A stretch of 64,000 bases of DNA. Source: Archaeoglobus profundus DSM 5631 (lineage in GTDB: Archaea; Halobacteriota; Archaeoglobi; Archaeoglobales; Archaeoglobaceae). The stretch is from the NCBI RefSeq assembly GCF_000025285.1, contig NC_013741.1, positions 1,054,001-1,118,000 on the forward strand, in the 5' to 3' direction. The translations under genes and the position numbers were made by a program. The notes below the pieces were generated by a model that was given only the letters and a program-made list of their open reading frames with translations, searched no databases and was not told the origin of the DNA. Shown here in pieces: positions 1 through 9,286 of this stretch; position 1 is the stretch's first letter, and every line of letters begins with the position of its first letter.

Positions 1-459
1 GACTTCGATTTTGTCGGTTTTAGTGATAGAAGACAGGTAAATCTTCAGGGATTCTTGAATCTACCAGCTAAAGATCAGCTCAAAATAAATGTTCCAGTGA
101 AAAACGAGGAGATAGGGCACTTTGGAGTTACGATGAGAGAAAGTAAGCAGGACATGGTTTATGAGACTGCAGAGAAGTTCATAAGGACTTGCGAAAAGGA
201 GTATCCGCCTGGCATAATTGGACTCTTCGGATTGCAAGGTGCAGTTGCCTACTCACCAGAGGACGATACTAAGCTCGAGTTTGTAGTTTTCGACGTGTCT
301 ATGAGAGTTCCCGGAGATCCCTGCATAGGACCAACATCACCAGAAATGAGAAATCTCAGCTTGAAACACGGAGTAAGGATTGAAGATCCGCTGGATCTGA
401 CGATGATGGAGATAAAAAGAGCTTTAACTGACGGAAGATTGCCAGAGATAGTAACTTAG
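1..459 (+). CDS. purP: PurP, FAICAR synthetase (C-terminal part, cut by window edge)
   Basis: The frame is open from base 1 to the TAG at 457-459, so this is the last 152 codons of a gene beginning outside the window. The sequence carries the family's C-terminal features: a DFDFVGFSDRR segment at the edge, LPAKDQL, then FDVSMRVPGDP with PTSPEMRNLS, and an acidic end. In the archaeal PurP family this ATP-grasp enzyme makes 5-formaminoimidazole-4-carboxamide ribonucleotide from AICAR, formate and ATP, a late step of IMP synthesis. A paralogous PurP-like protein cannot be excluded without the N-terminal half. Its stop overlaps the stop of the convergent neighbour by 3 bases. Confidence 0.85.
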   Translation, partial: DFDFVGFSDRRQVNLQGFLNLPAKDQLKINVPVKNEEIGHFGVTMRESKQDMVYETAEKFIRTCEKEYPPGIIGLFGLQGAVAYSPEDDTKLEFVVFDVSMRVPGDPCIGPTSPEMRNLSLKHGVRIEDPLDLTMMEIKRALTDGRLPEIVT

Positions 460-1034
460 AGTGTGAACAGCTTGTACTTCGTATTAGGATTTTGAAGCTC
501 GTAGATTATACGCTGAACAATGCACTTAACAGGATCTATCTTAATTCTTTTTGCAATATCTTCAAAACTCTTGAAAGGTTCTTTCTTCCTTTCCTCAATT
601 ATCGCCCACATAGTCTTCTTCCCTACCCCGGGTAAAAGCTCGAGCTGATGAAGCTTTGTAGTTATGGATTCTGCTTTGTTAAAAAATTCTACAAATCTAT
701 CTTCCTGTTGCTTAACTATTTGCTCGAGAACGTAGGGCAACTCAGATTTTGCCGTAGCGGTTAACTCCTCGTATCTCAATCTTCTCTTTATCTTGTTAAC
801 AACATCCCTCTGCATTAAGTCCTTACCTATATAGACTCTATCTCCGACGAGGGGATTTTTATCTTTCTTAACACTAACTTCCAAGAGCGTAAAGAACTTC
901 TCACCAACAACCTGAGCCAGAGGCTCCCTCTTATGCAAGGGTCTCTTATCATCGGGATGACCGTAGGGCAGGAAGTCCAATACGTAAGCATAATCTTCAA
1001 GCTTCTCCTTATCGATCTTCCTGCCCTTCTTCAT
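456..1034 (-). CDS. DUF655 family putative RNA-binding protein
   Basis: This 192-residue protein belongs to the archaeal DUF655 family, which has an OB-like N-terminal part (YAYVLDFLPYGHP at about residues 17-29) and a helix-hairpin-helix motif (LLPGVGKKTMW at about 134-144) that usually contacts nucleic acid. The ATG at 1034 is chosen over one nine codons upstream because a GGTGAT ribosome site lies just before it. It follows rpoF by 4 bases and rpl21e beyond that, a gene order widely conserved in archaea, which suggests a role in translation or RNA metabolism. The exact function is not known. Confidence 0.85.
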   Translation of the reverse strand: MKKGRKIDKEKLEDYAYVLDFLPYGHPDDKRPLHKREPLAQVVGEKFFTLLEVSVKKDKNPLVGDRVYIGKDLMQRDVVNKIKRRLRYEELTATAKSELPYVLEQIVKQQEDRFVEFFNKAESITTKLHQLELLPGVGKKTMWAIIEERKKEPFKSFEDIAKRIKIDPVKCIVQRIIYELQNPNTKYKLFTL

Positions 1035-1038
1035 TTGA

Positions 1039-1386
1039 TCACCTATATTTATTAATAACATCCAAAATTTGTTCGATCTCTTCAGGAGTTAGCGTAATCT
1101 TCTCCTTAGCGTATATTATCCTAACTTCATCTGGGATTCGAGGCATGATATCGACAAGCTTGACAGCAATCTCCTTGTTGGGGACTTGCGGAAGCTTTAA
1201 CAATTCCTCAACTAACTCTTTAGCTTTATCAGCTGGCAATCTTGCAAATGTCCTGAGATGCTTTAGAGCTCTTCTAGTCTCAAATAAGAGCTCAGCTCTC
1301 TTCTGCCTCTCCTCTGCTATCTTCTCCATTAACTCTTTAGCCTCGGCTATTGTTATGTAATCAAACTCCTTAACTTCTTTGAACAT
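1039..1386 (-). CDS. rpoF: DNA-directed RNA polymerase subunit F (Rpb4-like)
   Basis: This 115-residue protein is the archaeal counterpart of Rpb4, which pairs with RpoE (Rpb7) to form the polymerase stalk. It matches the family in length, in the N-terminal Y-x-T-x-AEAKELM segment, and in the helical HRDC-like C-terminal half (VDIMPRIPDEVR then TPEEIEQILDVI). The start at 1386 has GGAGGTGTT upstream; a start five codons earlier is less likely. It sits between rpl21e and the DUF655 gene and is probably co-transcribed with both. Confidence 0.93.
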   Translation of the reverse strand: MFKEVKEFDYITIAEAKELMEKIAEERQKRAELLFETRRALKHLRTFARLPADKAKELVEELLKLPQVPNKEIAVKLVDIMPRIPDEVRIIYAKEKITLTPEEIEQILDVINKYR

Positions 1387-1407
1387 GAAAAACACCTCCA
1401 AAAAAAG

Positions 1408-1701
1408 TTAAGATTTTTGAGGCTTGAGATGTTCAGGTCTTACAAAGAGTGTCTTGTAGGAGTTGCCATCTCTAACTCTTACTAGGTAAGCCCTTCCCCT
1501 CTGTCCTATCACAACTCCAGTCCTACCCTGAAACCTTGGATGGGGCATTCCCTTGTGAACGGCTGGATCAATATCGATGTGAACTCTGTCTCCAACCTCA
1601 AACGTCTGCAAGGCTCTACTGATCTTTATCCCTTTCTCCCTTATCTTCTTTCTGAGCTTTCTTCCAGATTTGAACCTGAAGCCGTGAGACTTCCAACCCA
1701 T
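1408..1701 (-). CDS. rpl21e: 50S ribosomal protein L21e
   Basis: The 97-residue basic protein has the L21e signature: an N-terminal [15 protein letters not shown] stretch, then [23 protein letters not shown] at about residues 41-63, and a C-terminal VRPEHLKPQ. It is a large-subunit ribosomal protein of archaea and eukaryotes. A strong AAGGGGGGAT ribosome site precedes the ATG. It is the first gene of the rpl21e-rpoF-DUF655 unit, 21 bases ahead of rpoF. Confidence 0.97.
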   Translation of the reverse strand: MGWKSHGFRFKSGRKLRKKIREKGIKISRALQTFEVGDRVHIDIDPAVHKGMPHPRFQGRTGVVIGQRGRAYLVRVRDGNSYKTLFVRPEHLKPQKS

Positions 1702-1735
1702 CTACATCCCCCCTTCTCCCTGACCCTACATGTAT

Positions 1736-2452
1736 TTAACCTTTTAGTATCTCCTCGAACAAGTCTAGATACTTCGAAGGTCTGTAGAGGAACTCGAGTT
1801 TACTCAAATCCCTCACAAGCTTGTACATTTCCTCACTTTTTCTTAATCCCAATTCTTTCGGTATTTTAGGCTTGACAAATCTTATATCCGGAACTTCACC
1901 ATAGTTGGGATTCCTTATCCATCCATCTTCGGTGTAGTAGTAGCATGCTCCTCTTAATCGTTCGTAAGGCTCGTAATTGGATTTAAAGTGCCTGTAAACC
2001 CAGTTAGCCATCCTAAGCTCTTTGTTTGAAGGATTTATAGTTACATGACCGTAGTTTGGAGGAATTATGACCTTGTCTCCCTCCCCAGCTTCAATTGCAA
2101 CAACATCAACGACTTTATCACCTTCAACTTTCTGAAGCAAATATATTGCCTCTCCTTTTAGAACCTCATAAATCTCCGTATAGCTCAAGTTGTCTTCAGC
2201 TAAGGGGTGGTAGTGACCGAACGTCTTTATGAATTCCTTACCTATTTTGTTTGGAGGAATCACAGTTATGTCAAACCTCAATCCGTGCTCTTTGATAATT
2301 TCATGATCTTTTTTGCTGTAGTAAACGTCTCTGAACATATGGTAAGCAGGAAAATTCTCTTTAAGTTCCTCCGGATAAGCGAGAACCGGTTTTAGATCGT
2401 AAGCCCACCTAATGTCTGCTTTAAATGTTCTCCCACAAATCTCGATTTCCAT
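1736..2452 (-). CDS. pgiA: Cupin-type glucose-6-phosphate isomerase
   Basis: The 238-residue protein is an archaeal cupin phosphoglucose isomerase, which interconverts glucose 6-phosphate and fructose 6-phosphate and is unrelated to the common PGI family. The metal-binding cupin motifs are visible: TFGHYHP (about residues 95-101), a glutamate in YTEIYEVLKG (about 111-120) and IIPPNYGHVTINP (about 149-161). It is not clearly in an operon with rpl21e, which starts 34 bases downstream. In a sulfate reducer growing on small substrates it would mostly serve gluconeogenesis. Confidence 0.93.
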   Translation of the reverse strand: MEIEICGRTFKADIRWAYDLKPVLAYPEELKENFPAYHMFRDVYYSKKDHEIIKEHGLRFDITVIPPNKIGKEFIKTFGHYHPLAEDNLSYTEIYEVLKGEAIYLLQKVEGDKVVDVVAIEAGEGDKVIIPPNYGHVTINPSNKELRMANWVYRHFKSNYEPYERLRGACYYYTEDGWIRNPNYGEVPDIRFVKPKIPKELGLRKSEEMYKLVRDLSKLEFLYRPSKYLDLFEEILKG

Positions 2453-2533
2453 GGGCTCTTAAGAACTCGTAAGAATATAAAGGTTGTCGATCTAATCAAA
2501 AGAATTTTAAAAGTTCTCAAATGTCCGAGTGGT

Positions 2534-3337
2534 ATGATCGTTGCACACACGCCAGATGCAGATGACGCCTTCATGTTCTACGCCATGATCAGCGGAAAGA
2601 TAAAGACGAGACTGAAGATTGAGCACCTGATAGAGGATATAGAAACTCTGAACAGAATGGCATTCGAAGGAAAGTTGGATGTTACAGCGTTATCAGTTCA
2701 TGCGTACGCTTACCTTGAGGATAAATACAGGATACTTTCAGCCGGAGCCAGTGTTGGGGATGGATACGGACCGATGGTTGTCGCTAAGAGAGATATAGAG
2801 CTCGAAGGTAAGAGGATAGCAATCCCCGGCAAGTACACAACGGCAACACTCCTCCTGAAGCTTGCTTTGGATGAATTTGAAGCTGTGGAGATGAGATTCG
2901 ACAAGATAATAGATGCTGTAAAAAGGGGGGAGGTCGATGCCGGTTTGCTTATACACGAAGGTCAGATTACTTATGAGATGCACAACCTTGTAAAAGTTCT
3001 GGATCTCTGGGAGTTTTGGTATGGAAGAACGGGTTTACCCCTACCTTTAGGTGTAAACGTAATACGTAGAGATATTCCTGAGGAGGATCAAAAGGAATTC
3101 CTGAGGGTTATGAAGGAAAGCATAAAGTACGCATTGGAGAATGTGGATGAAGCTGTCGATTATGCCATGAAGTATTCAAGAGGAATGAGCAGAGATTTGG
3201 TAAAAAAGTTTGCAACCATGTACGTTAATGAGTACACCTACGAGATGCCAGAGAGTGTAGTAAAAGCAATGGAGAGAATGTTCGACATGGCTGAAAAGAA
3301 GGGGATAGTAAAAAAACCAAAGTTAGATATTTTATGA
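2534..3337 (+). CDS. mqnD: MqnD, 1,4-dihydroxy-6-naphthoate synthase
   Basis: The 267-residue protein has the MqnD periplasmic-binding-like fold signatures: HTPDADDAFMFYAM near the N-terminus, LSVHAYAYL (about 55-63), a GPMVVAK segment, and GLLIHEGQITY (about 140-150) followed by TGLPLPLGVN. MqnD converts cyclic dehypoxanthine futalosine to 1,4-dihydroxy-6-naphthoate in the futalosine route to menaquinone. It stands alone here, but mqnP lies 11 kb away and the quinone product would feed the Qmo complex encoded at 19.5-24.2 kb. Confidence 0.92.
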   Translation: MIVAHTPDADDAFMFYAMISGKIKTRLKIEHLIEDIETLNRMAFEGKLDVTALSVHAYAYLEDKYRILSAGASVGDGYGPMVVAKRDIELEGKRIAIPGKYTTATLLLKLALDEFEAVEMRFDKIIDAVKRGEVDAGLLIHEGQITYEMHNLVKVLDLWEFWYGRTGLPLPLGVNVIRRDIPEEDQKEFLRVMKESIKYALENVDEAVDYAMKYSRGMSRDLVKKFATMYVNEYTYEMPESVVKAMERMFDMAEKKGIVKKPKLDIL

Positions 3338-3436
3338 TATTTTATTTTGAGTTCACTACAATATTTTTAGTGGTTCAGGAAGATCAAATGTGAATGTGAA
3401 GAGCTCAAATAGTTACTCTTAAGTTTTGCTCCACCG

Positions 3437-4117
3437 CTAACTTCTTCCCAGTATCATGGTTCTGAATCTATCGGCGGATCTTGCCGCATAGTTAGCTATC
3501 TCACCTAGATGAACTACCCAGAGAACTGCCAACTGAATGTCTACAGGATTCATGTCAGAGTTGAAGAGCATGTTTAGTAAACCTATCTGGATTAAATCGC
3601 ATTCGTGCTCATGTTCCTCAACTCTCTTAACGTGTTCCAGCGCTTCTTCAACCTCCTTTTTCGAGAATGATGATGCTACAAGTCTCGACATATGTTCTAT
3701 GAGTTCTTCATACTCGTTTATCGTTTCCATCAACTTCGAAAGTAAAACACTGAATTCGTCCATTATTCTTTCGGGAGCGTTTATTTTTCTGAACGTTAAC
3801 ATGTGTCCGACATGCTCGCAGTAGTTTATTATCCCATCCTGAACATCTAAGAAGTTGAGCAGATCGTGCCTATCTACTGGCAAAAGTAGTGAGGACTTCA
3901 CCTTACTTCTTATCTCCTCCTTAATTATGTCCGCCTGATGCTCAAGAGAATCTATTTCTTCTCTCAACCTCTCAACTTCATCCACATCGTTCAATCTGTA
4001 AGCTTCAAACTGCTTCTCCAGCAATCCGACTGCCTTTGCTGCTAGCTCCGCATGCTTCTTCAGATCTTCAAATGGTGAGTATCCAAATACGTCCGATATA
4101 CTCCTAACGAACCTCAT
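3437..4117 (-). CDS. DUF47 (PhoU-like) protein paired with phosphate permease
   Basis: The 226-residue all-helical protein belongs to the DUF47/TIGR00153 family, distant relatives of PhoU that usually sit beside Pit-type permeases. Visible features are two PhoU-like helical repeats with E-x3-D acidic metal-binding patches ([11 protein letters not shown] at about 55-65, [14 protein letters not shown] at about 168-181). The ATG at 4117 overlaps the permease TGA as ATGA, which fixes the start and suggests coupled translation. Family knowledge suggests it modulates phosphate uptake; this is inference for this gene. Confidence 0.88.
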   Translation of the reverse strand: MRFVRSISDVFGYSPFEDLKKHAELAAKAVGLLEKQFEAYRLNDVDEVERLREEIDSLEHQADIIKEEIRSKVKSSLLLPVDRHDLLNFLDVQDGIINYCEHVGHMLTFRKINAPERIMDEFSVLLSKLMETINEYEELIEHMSRLVASSFSKKEVEEALEHVKRVEEHEHECDLIQIGLLNMLFNSDMNPVDIQLAVLWVVHLGEIANYAARSADRFRTMILGRS

Positions 4118-5118
4118 ATGAAGATCACCAATATGGTGTATATTGCTATTGAGAGCACACAAGCTACTGGGACGGTAAGTACCCAAGATGCTACAATTCT
4201 CTGAACTATCTTTAAGTTTACGCTTGCCAATCCCCCAGCCAAACCGACACCAATCACACTACCCACAAGTGTATGTGTTGTAGATATGGGCATGCCGAGG
4301 TAGGATGCAAGTAGCACAGTTGTTGCCGTGGCAAACTCTGCTGAGAATCCTCTCGTAGGTGTAAGTTCCGTTATTCTCCTTCCAACGGTCTCTATAACCC
4401 TGTAACCCCAAGTCGCAAATCCAATCGATATCCCCAATCCACCTATTAGAAGAACCCAAACTGGTGTTTCCTGTCCCAAATAACCCAAAGCCGCAGCTAT
4501 AGGGCCTGTAGCATTGGCAACATCGTTACTCCCGTGAGCAAACGCAACGTAACAGGCTGTACCAACCTGAAGGTATCTAAACACATTCTCCACAACATCT
4601 ATATCAAATCTATCAAAAAGAGTGAGTCTTATGATCGTAAATATTATGAAAGCAAGAAGAGCTCCGAAAATCGGCGATATCACCCAGCTTAAAACGATTT
4701 TACCCATCACACCCCAGTTTATCTGATCAATATCCAATCTACCTTGAGAAGCCGTAGCCAAACCGAATCCAAGCATAGCAGCAACTATGGAGTGAGATGT
4801 TGAGACAGGAAGTTGGAAATACGTAGCAACTGTGATAAATAAGCTTGCGGAGAGCAAAGCTGATAAGGCTCCCACAACCACGAGATGTTGATCAAGCAAC
4901 TCAATTGGAACTATTCCCTTAGCTATCGTGTGCGTAACTCTGTGACCGAAGAAGAATGCACCACAGAACTCCATGATCGAACCGACCACTATGACTTGCT
5001 TAAGTGTCAGGGCTTTACTGCCATAAGATGTAGCCATGGAATTTGCAGCATCGTTTGCGCCAATGTTCCAAGCCATGTAAAGTCCGGCGAGTAAGGTCAG
5101 TGCGAACAGTAGTTCCAT
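4114..5118 (-). CDS. pit: Pit-family inorganic phosphate permease (first copy)
   Basis: The 334-residue membrane protein has about ten hydrophobic segments and the duplicated Pit/PHO4 signature: [14 protein letters not shown] near residue 18 in the first half and [14 protein letters not shown] near residue 195 in the second, each followed by a serine/threonine motif ([24 protein letters not shown]). The family moves phosphate with a cation. It is the upstream gene of a two-gene unit with the DUF47 protein. A second, shorter paralogue with its own DUF47 partner lies at 34607-36188. Confidence 0.93.
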   Translation of the reverse strand: MELLFALTLLAGLYMAWNIGANDAANSMATSYGSKALTLKQVIVVGSIMEFCGAFFFGHRVTHTIAKGIVPIELLDQHLVVVGALSALLSASLFITVATYFQLPVSTSHSIVAAMLGFGLATASQGRLDIDQINWGVMGKIVLSWVISPIFGALLAFIIFTIIRLTLFDRFDIDVVENVFRYLQVGTACYVAFAHGSNDVANATGPIAAALGYLGQETPVWVLLIGGLGISIGFATWGYRVIETVGRRITELTPTRGFSAEFATATTVLLASYLGMPISTTHTLVGSVIGVGLAGGLASVNLKIVQRIVASWVLTVPVACVLSIAIYTILVIFI

Positions 5119-5168
5119 GACGAAAGCTTGAGAAGAGTTGCCATTAATAACCTTTCTATTTTTTAGCG

Positions 5169-5576
5169 TTACTCGTTAATAATGAAACTCTTGTATTTGC
5201 CAGCATTTATGTACTCCTCAACCTTCCGTATGAAACGATCATTAGTTCTAAGAACGGGTATTATAGTCATGTCACCTCGAATATCCTTTATGCGGTCTAC
5301 ATACTCAACAACATCATCATTGCCATAATATAGAACCCAATTTCTAAAGTCTCCAACTTCACAGAACGATGCGTATGTTATCAACTCGACTATCGCAAAT
5401 TTCCCATCGATTATGCCGTGAAGGGTTTCATAGTCTATGAGAAACAGTCTTCCGTTTGAGTAGAACAGCCTTTCTGCCTCCAAAGCGATAGCTTGCCTAA
5501 CAAATTCGTCCAAACTGAACATCTCAGGCTCGTCGAGCATTACTGGGCCTATGTATACTATCTGTTTCTGTTCCAT
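5169..5576 (-). CDS. Conserved hypothetical protein
   Basis: I do not recognise this 135-residue acidic protein. It is soluble, with no signal peptide or membrane segment. It starts [20 protein letters not shown] and alternates short strands and helices, ending with a run ([24 protein letters not shown]) that resembles a small alpha/beta domain. Codon use matches its neighbours. It lies 50 bases after the pit start and 21 bases after the stop of the OB-fold gene on the same strand, so it may be co-transcribed with the OB-fold gene. Confidence 0.7.
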   Translation of the reverse strand: MEQKQIVYIGPVMLDEPEMFSLDEFVRQAIALEAERLFYSNGRLFLIDYETLHGIIDGKFAIVELITYASFCEVGDFRNWVLYYGNDDVVEYVDRIKDIRGDMTIIPVLRTNDRFIRKVEEYINAGKYKSFIINE

Positions 5577-5597
5577 GTTCGCAAGTTCATGTAGGTC

Positions 5598-6362
5598 TTA
5601 AAAAACTTTTATCGCCAACCCATCATCACAAACTACCTCTATCTCACCATCGTATCCTATCCTTGCGTAGCAATTGTAGAGCTCGATCCAGTCTCCTACA
5701 TCCAAATACTTGTATAAGCTGGCGTTATCGCCCAACAAAAAGACTCTAATCCTACCACTGTCGTCGGATATATGGATTATCGCCATTTTCTTACCTCTAA
5801 CAATTTTTTCTCCAGAAAGTCCACTCACCCTACCTCTTAAATTCACCAACTTAAGCGGTATTACATTCCTGACCTTGGTCCACATTTCACCCACATCAGC
5901 CTTTCCTAAGTTGCGATAGCCGAGTACGAAGAACTTTTCACCTTGATTGAACCCCTTAACTTCTATCAAATCTCCCCTATCGCATTCAACGTTTCCAACA
6001 CAAATCCAAACAGAATTTCCAACTGCCAAAGCAAACCTTGAGCCGTTTTTTCCTAAGAAGATACCCTGCACAGTCCTACTAACATCACCAACCACCTCAA
6101 AGTCCCTCTCACTCCTAACAACCTTCGACTTAACCCTGACTAGATAACCCAATTCAAACATATCCTTGCAGCATTCTAAAGGGACTTCGTAAACATCATC
6201 GCCCCTTCTAATCTTCAAAACATCGCCAACACCAACAACGACTCCTTCAACCCTAAAGCTCTCTTCGAGATTTACCTTCTCCCCCCTAGCATATCTAACT
6301 AAAAGTTCAAGAGTATCCTCATCCAAAAGATCGCCAAAATGTTCTCTCAGCTCTTCTTCCAT
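5598..6362 (-). CDS. OB-fold nucleic-acid-binding protein (RPA-like)
   Basis: The 254-residue protein appears to contain several OB-fold segments. The clearest is at the C-terminus (about 172-250), where LVNLRGRVSGLSGEKIV, then a basic MAIIHISDDSGRIRVFLLG and LDVGDWIELYNCYARI match the RPA single-strand-binding domain pattern. Two weaker beta-rich segments lie at about 37-90 and 92-150. There is no zinc finger. It could be a single-stranded DNA-binding RPA paralogue or an RNA-binding OB protein. It is divergent from nnr with 46 bases between the two start codons and a shared TATA element. Confidence 0.75.
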   Translation of the reverse strand: MEEELREHFGDLLDEDTLELLVRYARGEKVNLEESFRVEGVVVGVGDVLKIRRGDDVYEVPLECCKDMFELGYLVRVKSKVVRSERDFEVVGDVSRTVQGIFLGKNGSRFALAVGNSVWICVGNVECDRGDLIEVKGFNQGEKFFVLGYRNLGKADVGEMWTKVRNVIPLKLVNLRGRVSGLSGEKIVRGKKMAIIHISDDSGRIRVFLLGDNASLYKYLDVGDWIELYNCYARIGYDGEIEVVCDDGLAIKVF

Positions 6363-6379
6363 GGGGATACATCATCAAC

Positions 6380-6390
6380 ATTTTAAAAAT
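6380..6390. promoter_or_regulatory. Palindromic TATA box shared by divergent genes
   Basis: The stretch reads ATTTTAAAAAT and is nearly self-complementary. Its centre is about 24 bases from the nnr ATG at 6409 and about 23 bases from the OB-fold gene ATG at 6362. Both distances suit archaeal leaderless transcripts, so one TBP site may serve both directions. Confidence 0.6.
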
Positions 6391-6408
6391 GGTTGCTCTA
6401 CGAAGAAC

Positions 6409-7821
6409 ATGGAAACAATAACAAGTGAAGAAATGGCTGTTTTGGATATAAACTGTGAATACTTTGGTCTCTCAAGGCTTCAGCTGATGGAGAACGCTGG
6501 AAGAGGCTTGGCTGAGGAGATTATTAAAAGGTTTAAGCCCTGCAAAGTGGTAATCTTCGCTGGGTTAGGAAACAACGGAGGAGACGCATTTGTCTGTGCA
6601 AGGTTTTTGAGGAACTTCGATGTAGAAGTATTTCTTCTAGGTAGAAGTAAGGATATAAAAACGGAAATAGCTAAGAGAAACTTCGATATTCTCAAAAAAG
6701 CGGGCTATAAGATAACTGAAATTAGAGATAAGATCCCGGAGTTTGAAGCCGACATTGTTATAGATGGAATGCTCGGAACGGGTGTTAGAGGCAAGCTGAG
6801 AGGAATTTACGCTAAATCTGTTGAAGTTATAAATGAATCAAAAGCCTTTAAGATTGCAGTTGACGTCCCAACTGGCTTGAATCCAGATACCGGTGAATTC
6901 GAGCTTTGCGTAAAGGCTGATTTGACTGTGACTTTTCACAAGCCTAAACCGGGACTTTTGAAAGCTAAGGATGTCGTTGGGGAACTTGTTGTAAAGGATA
7001 TAGGAATTCCAAAAAGCTTCGAGAATTTGGCTGGAGTAGGCGATGTTAAGAAAGTTTACAAGAGGTTTGAAAGCGGACACAAAGGTGTTCACGGAAGGAT
7101 TGCAGTTATAGGAGGAATAGGATACACCGGAGCAGTAGCTTTAACGTCTCTGGCATGTTACTATGCTGGAGCGGATTTAGTTACAACACTTGTTCCCAAA
7201 GATATAAAGAATGTCGTTGCAAGCTTCTCACCTAATCTGATTGTCAGGGAACTCGATTTGTGTGACTTAAGCAGCTTAAACGAGCTTATGAAGAAATATC
7301 ACGTTGCGGTTTTGGGAATGGGTGTTGAGAGAAATGACGAGTTTACAGATTTCGTTGAAGAGTTTTTGAAGCTTGAGAATGTCAAGAAGGTTGTTTTGGA
7401 TGCCTCAGCCATAACGAAGGATATTCCTGAAGGTGTCGAATGCATTATGACGCCCCATGCGGGGGAGTTTAGGAAGGTATTTGGAGAACCGACTATTGAA
7501 AACGTCATGAAAGTTGCTAAGGAGACAAATTCCGTGATTCTGCTCAAGGGGAGAGAGGATGTTATAACTGATGGAGAAAGAGTAAGGTTCAACAGAACAG
7601 GGAACGCTGGTATGACTGTTGGGGGGACTGGAGATGTTTTAGCAGGGGTTGCCGGTGCATTTTTTGCTTTGAACGATGCATTTTGGAGTGCTTCGGCCTC
7701 AGCATTTGTAAATGGATTAGCTGGAGACATTTGCTTTGAGGAGAAAGGTTACAACTTCACGGCTGTTGATTTGCTTGAGAAGATACCGATAGCGATTAAA
7801 AGGTGTTTGGAGTTCGTTTAA
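6409..7821 (+). CDS. nnr: Bifunctional NAD(P)H-hydrate epimerase / ADP-dependent dehydratase
   Basis: The 470-residue protein fuses two repair activities for damaged NAD(P)H. The N-terminal YjeF epimerase domain (about 1-200) shows MENAGRGLAEEI, GLGNNGGDAFVCAR and the VDVPTGLNPDTG loop. The C-terminal ribokinase-like dehydratase domain (about 215-470) shows IGGIGYTGAVALTS, MTPHAGEF and GNAGMTVGGTGDVLAGVAG. The start at 6409 is preferred over a frame extension to 6361 because the TATA box lies inside that extension and the METITSEEM beginning matches the family. It is one base from the next gene, so the two are probably co-transcribed. Confidence 0.93.
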   Translation: METITSEEMAVLDINCEYFGLSRLQLMENAGRGLAEEIIKRFKPCKVVIFAGLGNNGGDAFVCARFLRNFDVEVFLLGRSKDIKTEIAKRNFDILKKAGYKITEIRDKIPEFEADIVIDGMLGTGVRGKLRGIYAKSVEVINESKAFKIAVDVPTGLNPDTGEFELCVKADLTVTFHKPKPGLLKAKDVVGELVVKDIGIPKSFENLAGVGDVKKVYKRFESGHKGVHGRIAVIGGIGYTGAVALTSLACYYAGADLVTTLVPKDIKNVVASFSPNLIVRELDLCDLSSLNELMKKYHVAVLGMGVERNDEFTDFVEEFLKLENVKKVVLDASAITKDIPEGVECIMTPHAGEFRKVFGEPTIENVMKVAKETNSVILLKGREDVITDGERVRFNRTGNAGMTVGGTGDVLAGVAGAFFALNDAFWSASASAFVNGLAGDICFEEKGYNFTAVDLLEKIPIAIKRCLEFV

Positions 7822-7822
7822 T

Positions 7823-8767
7823 ATGCCGAACTTTAAACTCGTTGAGGAATCTGCAAAGAAGATAATCAACATGGAGGTCAGAGGTGCGAGCAGGATAGCG
7901 AGGTTTGCGGCCGAGACTCTCAAAGAATTTGCGAAGACTGTTGAGAAAGATTTCGATGAAAATATGAGAAAGGCAAGCGAAATCCTCATGAATACGCGCC
8001 CAACGGCTGTTAGCCTATTCAACGCAATAAACTACGTCATGATGTACAAGGGTGAGAACGATGAAGAGAAGAAGGCTGATGCTATAAGGAGAGCTGAGGA
8101 ATTTATAAGGTGGGTCGATACAGCCAAGCAGAAGATTGGGGAAATAGGAGCTAAGAGGATTAAAGACGGTTGGACCATTTTAACGCACTGTAACTCCTCA
8201 ACTGCTTTAATGGTAATAAAAACGGCCTTCAGACAGGGTAAGAATATAGAGGTAATTGCCACAGAATCCCGACCGCGCTATCAGGGCCATCTGACAGTTA
8301 AGGAGCTTGCGGGAGAGGGTATTCCAACCACACTGATAGTCGATTCAGCAGTTCGTTACTTCATGAAGGATGTAGACTGCGTTATAGTGGGTGCAGACAC
8401 AATTACGGTGAACGGAGCCTTGATAAACAAAATAGGGACTTCTCAGATCGCATTGTGCGCTAGGGAGTCAAGAGTTCCGTTTATGGTTTGTGCTGAAACT
8501 TACAAGTTCAGCCCAGCCACGCTATTCGGTGAACTGGTCGTCATAGAGGAAAGAGATGCTAGAGAGGTTGCTCCCGAAGAAATCTTGAATTTGGGAGTTA
8601 AAGTGAGAAATCCCGCCTTTGATGTTACTCCAAGGGAATATATAGACCTCATCGTAACCGAAATAGGTGCAATTCCTCCGGAGATGGCCTACGTGATAAT
8701 AAGGGAAAGGTTGGGCTACGGCTTGGAGATGGGAGAGCTTAAAGTTTCCGCTAAGCACTTTGATTGA
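7823..8767 (+). CDS. Ribose-1,5-bisphosphate isomerase
   Basis: The 314-residue protein is of the eIF2B-alpha-like family and matches archaeal ribose-1,5-bisphosphate isomerase. Key features are NMEVRGASRIARFAA near residue 17, the HCNSSTAL loop near 132, ATESRPRYQG, and VIVGADTITVNGALINKIGT (about 187-206). The enzyme turns ribose-1,5-bisphosphate into ribulose-1,5-bisphosphate for a type III RuBisCO, after AMP phosphorylase, linking nucleotide breakdown to glycolytic intermediates. Neither partner gene lies in this window. A true translation factor eIF2B subunit is less likely given the strong isomerase-type loop. Confidence 0.88.
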   Translation: MPNFKLVEESAKKIINMEVRGASRIARFAAETLKEFAKTVEKDFDENMRKASEILMNTRPTAVSLFNAINYVMMYKGENDEEKKADAIRRAEEFIRWVDTAKQKIGEIGAKRIKDGWTILTHCNSSTALMVIKTAFRQGKNIEVIATESRPRYQGHLTVKELAGEGIPTTLIVDSAVRYFMKDVDCVIVGADTITVNGALINKIGTSQIALCARESRVPFMVCAETYKFSPATLFGELVVIEERDAREVAPEEILNLGVKVRNPAFDVTPREYIDLIVTEIGAIPPEMAYVIIRERLGYGLEMGELKVSAKHFD

Positions 8768-8776
8768 GGGATTGTT

Positions 8777-9286
8777 ATGAAGAAGGTTTATTTTGCAGTA
8801 GCCGTTGCAGTATGTGTAGTGGCTGGAATTGTTGCTGTATACTTCATGAGTCCCGCTGAACTTACATATAAGATTGAACAGAAGGATCAGAGAAGTGTTC
8901 TGAAATTTTACGATGGAGATAGGGATATGGCACATCTAACTGTCGATACACTCGGAAAAAAGGTTAGGTTCAGTCTCTGGCACAAGGAAGGAACAGTTAT
9001 AAGATCGTTAAGAATTAAAATTACTCCCGACAACCCTTCAGAGGTCTATTTAATGACGCTTCCGTTCGGATGGAAACCTTTCAAATTCCATCAGGGTAGA
9101 GATGGTCTCTCAAGCATTTTCGAATCAGAGGACTTAGGAAGTGAAGAGACTGTTACGCTTGAATTCTTCGTAGTGAGTTCGAACTCCGAAAACGTTACGA
9201 TTTACTATCAAGTGGAATTCGTTATCGAAGAGGGTTTAAAGAAGTTCGTTGGAAAGGGGGAAGGTGTTTTAAAGATTTGCCAGTAA
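8777..9286 (+). CDS. Hypothetical membrane-anchored exported protein
   Basis: This 169-residue protein has one N-terminal hydrophobic segment (about residues 4-24, rich in A and V after MKK), followed by a mostly beta-strand extracellular domain. It may be an uncleaved signal anchor; no lipobox cysteine follows the segment. I recognise no family. It begins 9 bases after the isomerase gene and its last 18 bases overlap the convergent hisC 3' end. Confidence 0.7.
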   Translation: MKKVYFAVAVAVCVVAGIVAVYFMSPAELTYKIEQKDQRSVLKFYDGDRDMAHLTVDTLGKKVRFSLWHKEGTVIRSLRIKITPDNPSEVYLMTLPFGWKPFKFHQGRDGLSSIFESEDLGSEETVTLEFFVVSSNSENVTIYYQVEFVIEEGLKKFVGKGEGVLKICQ

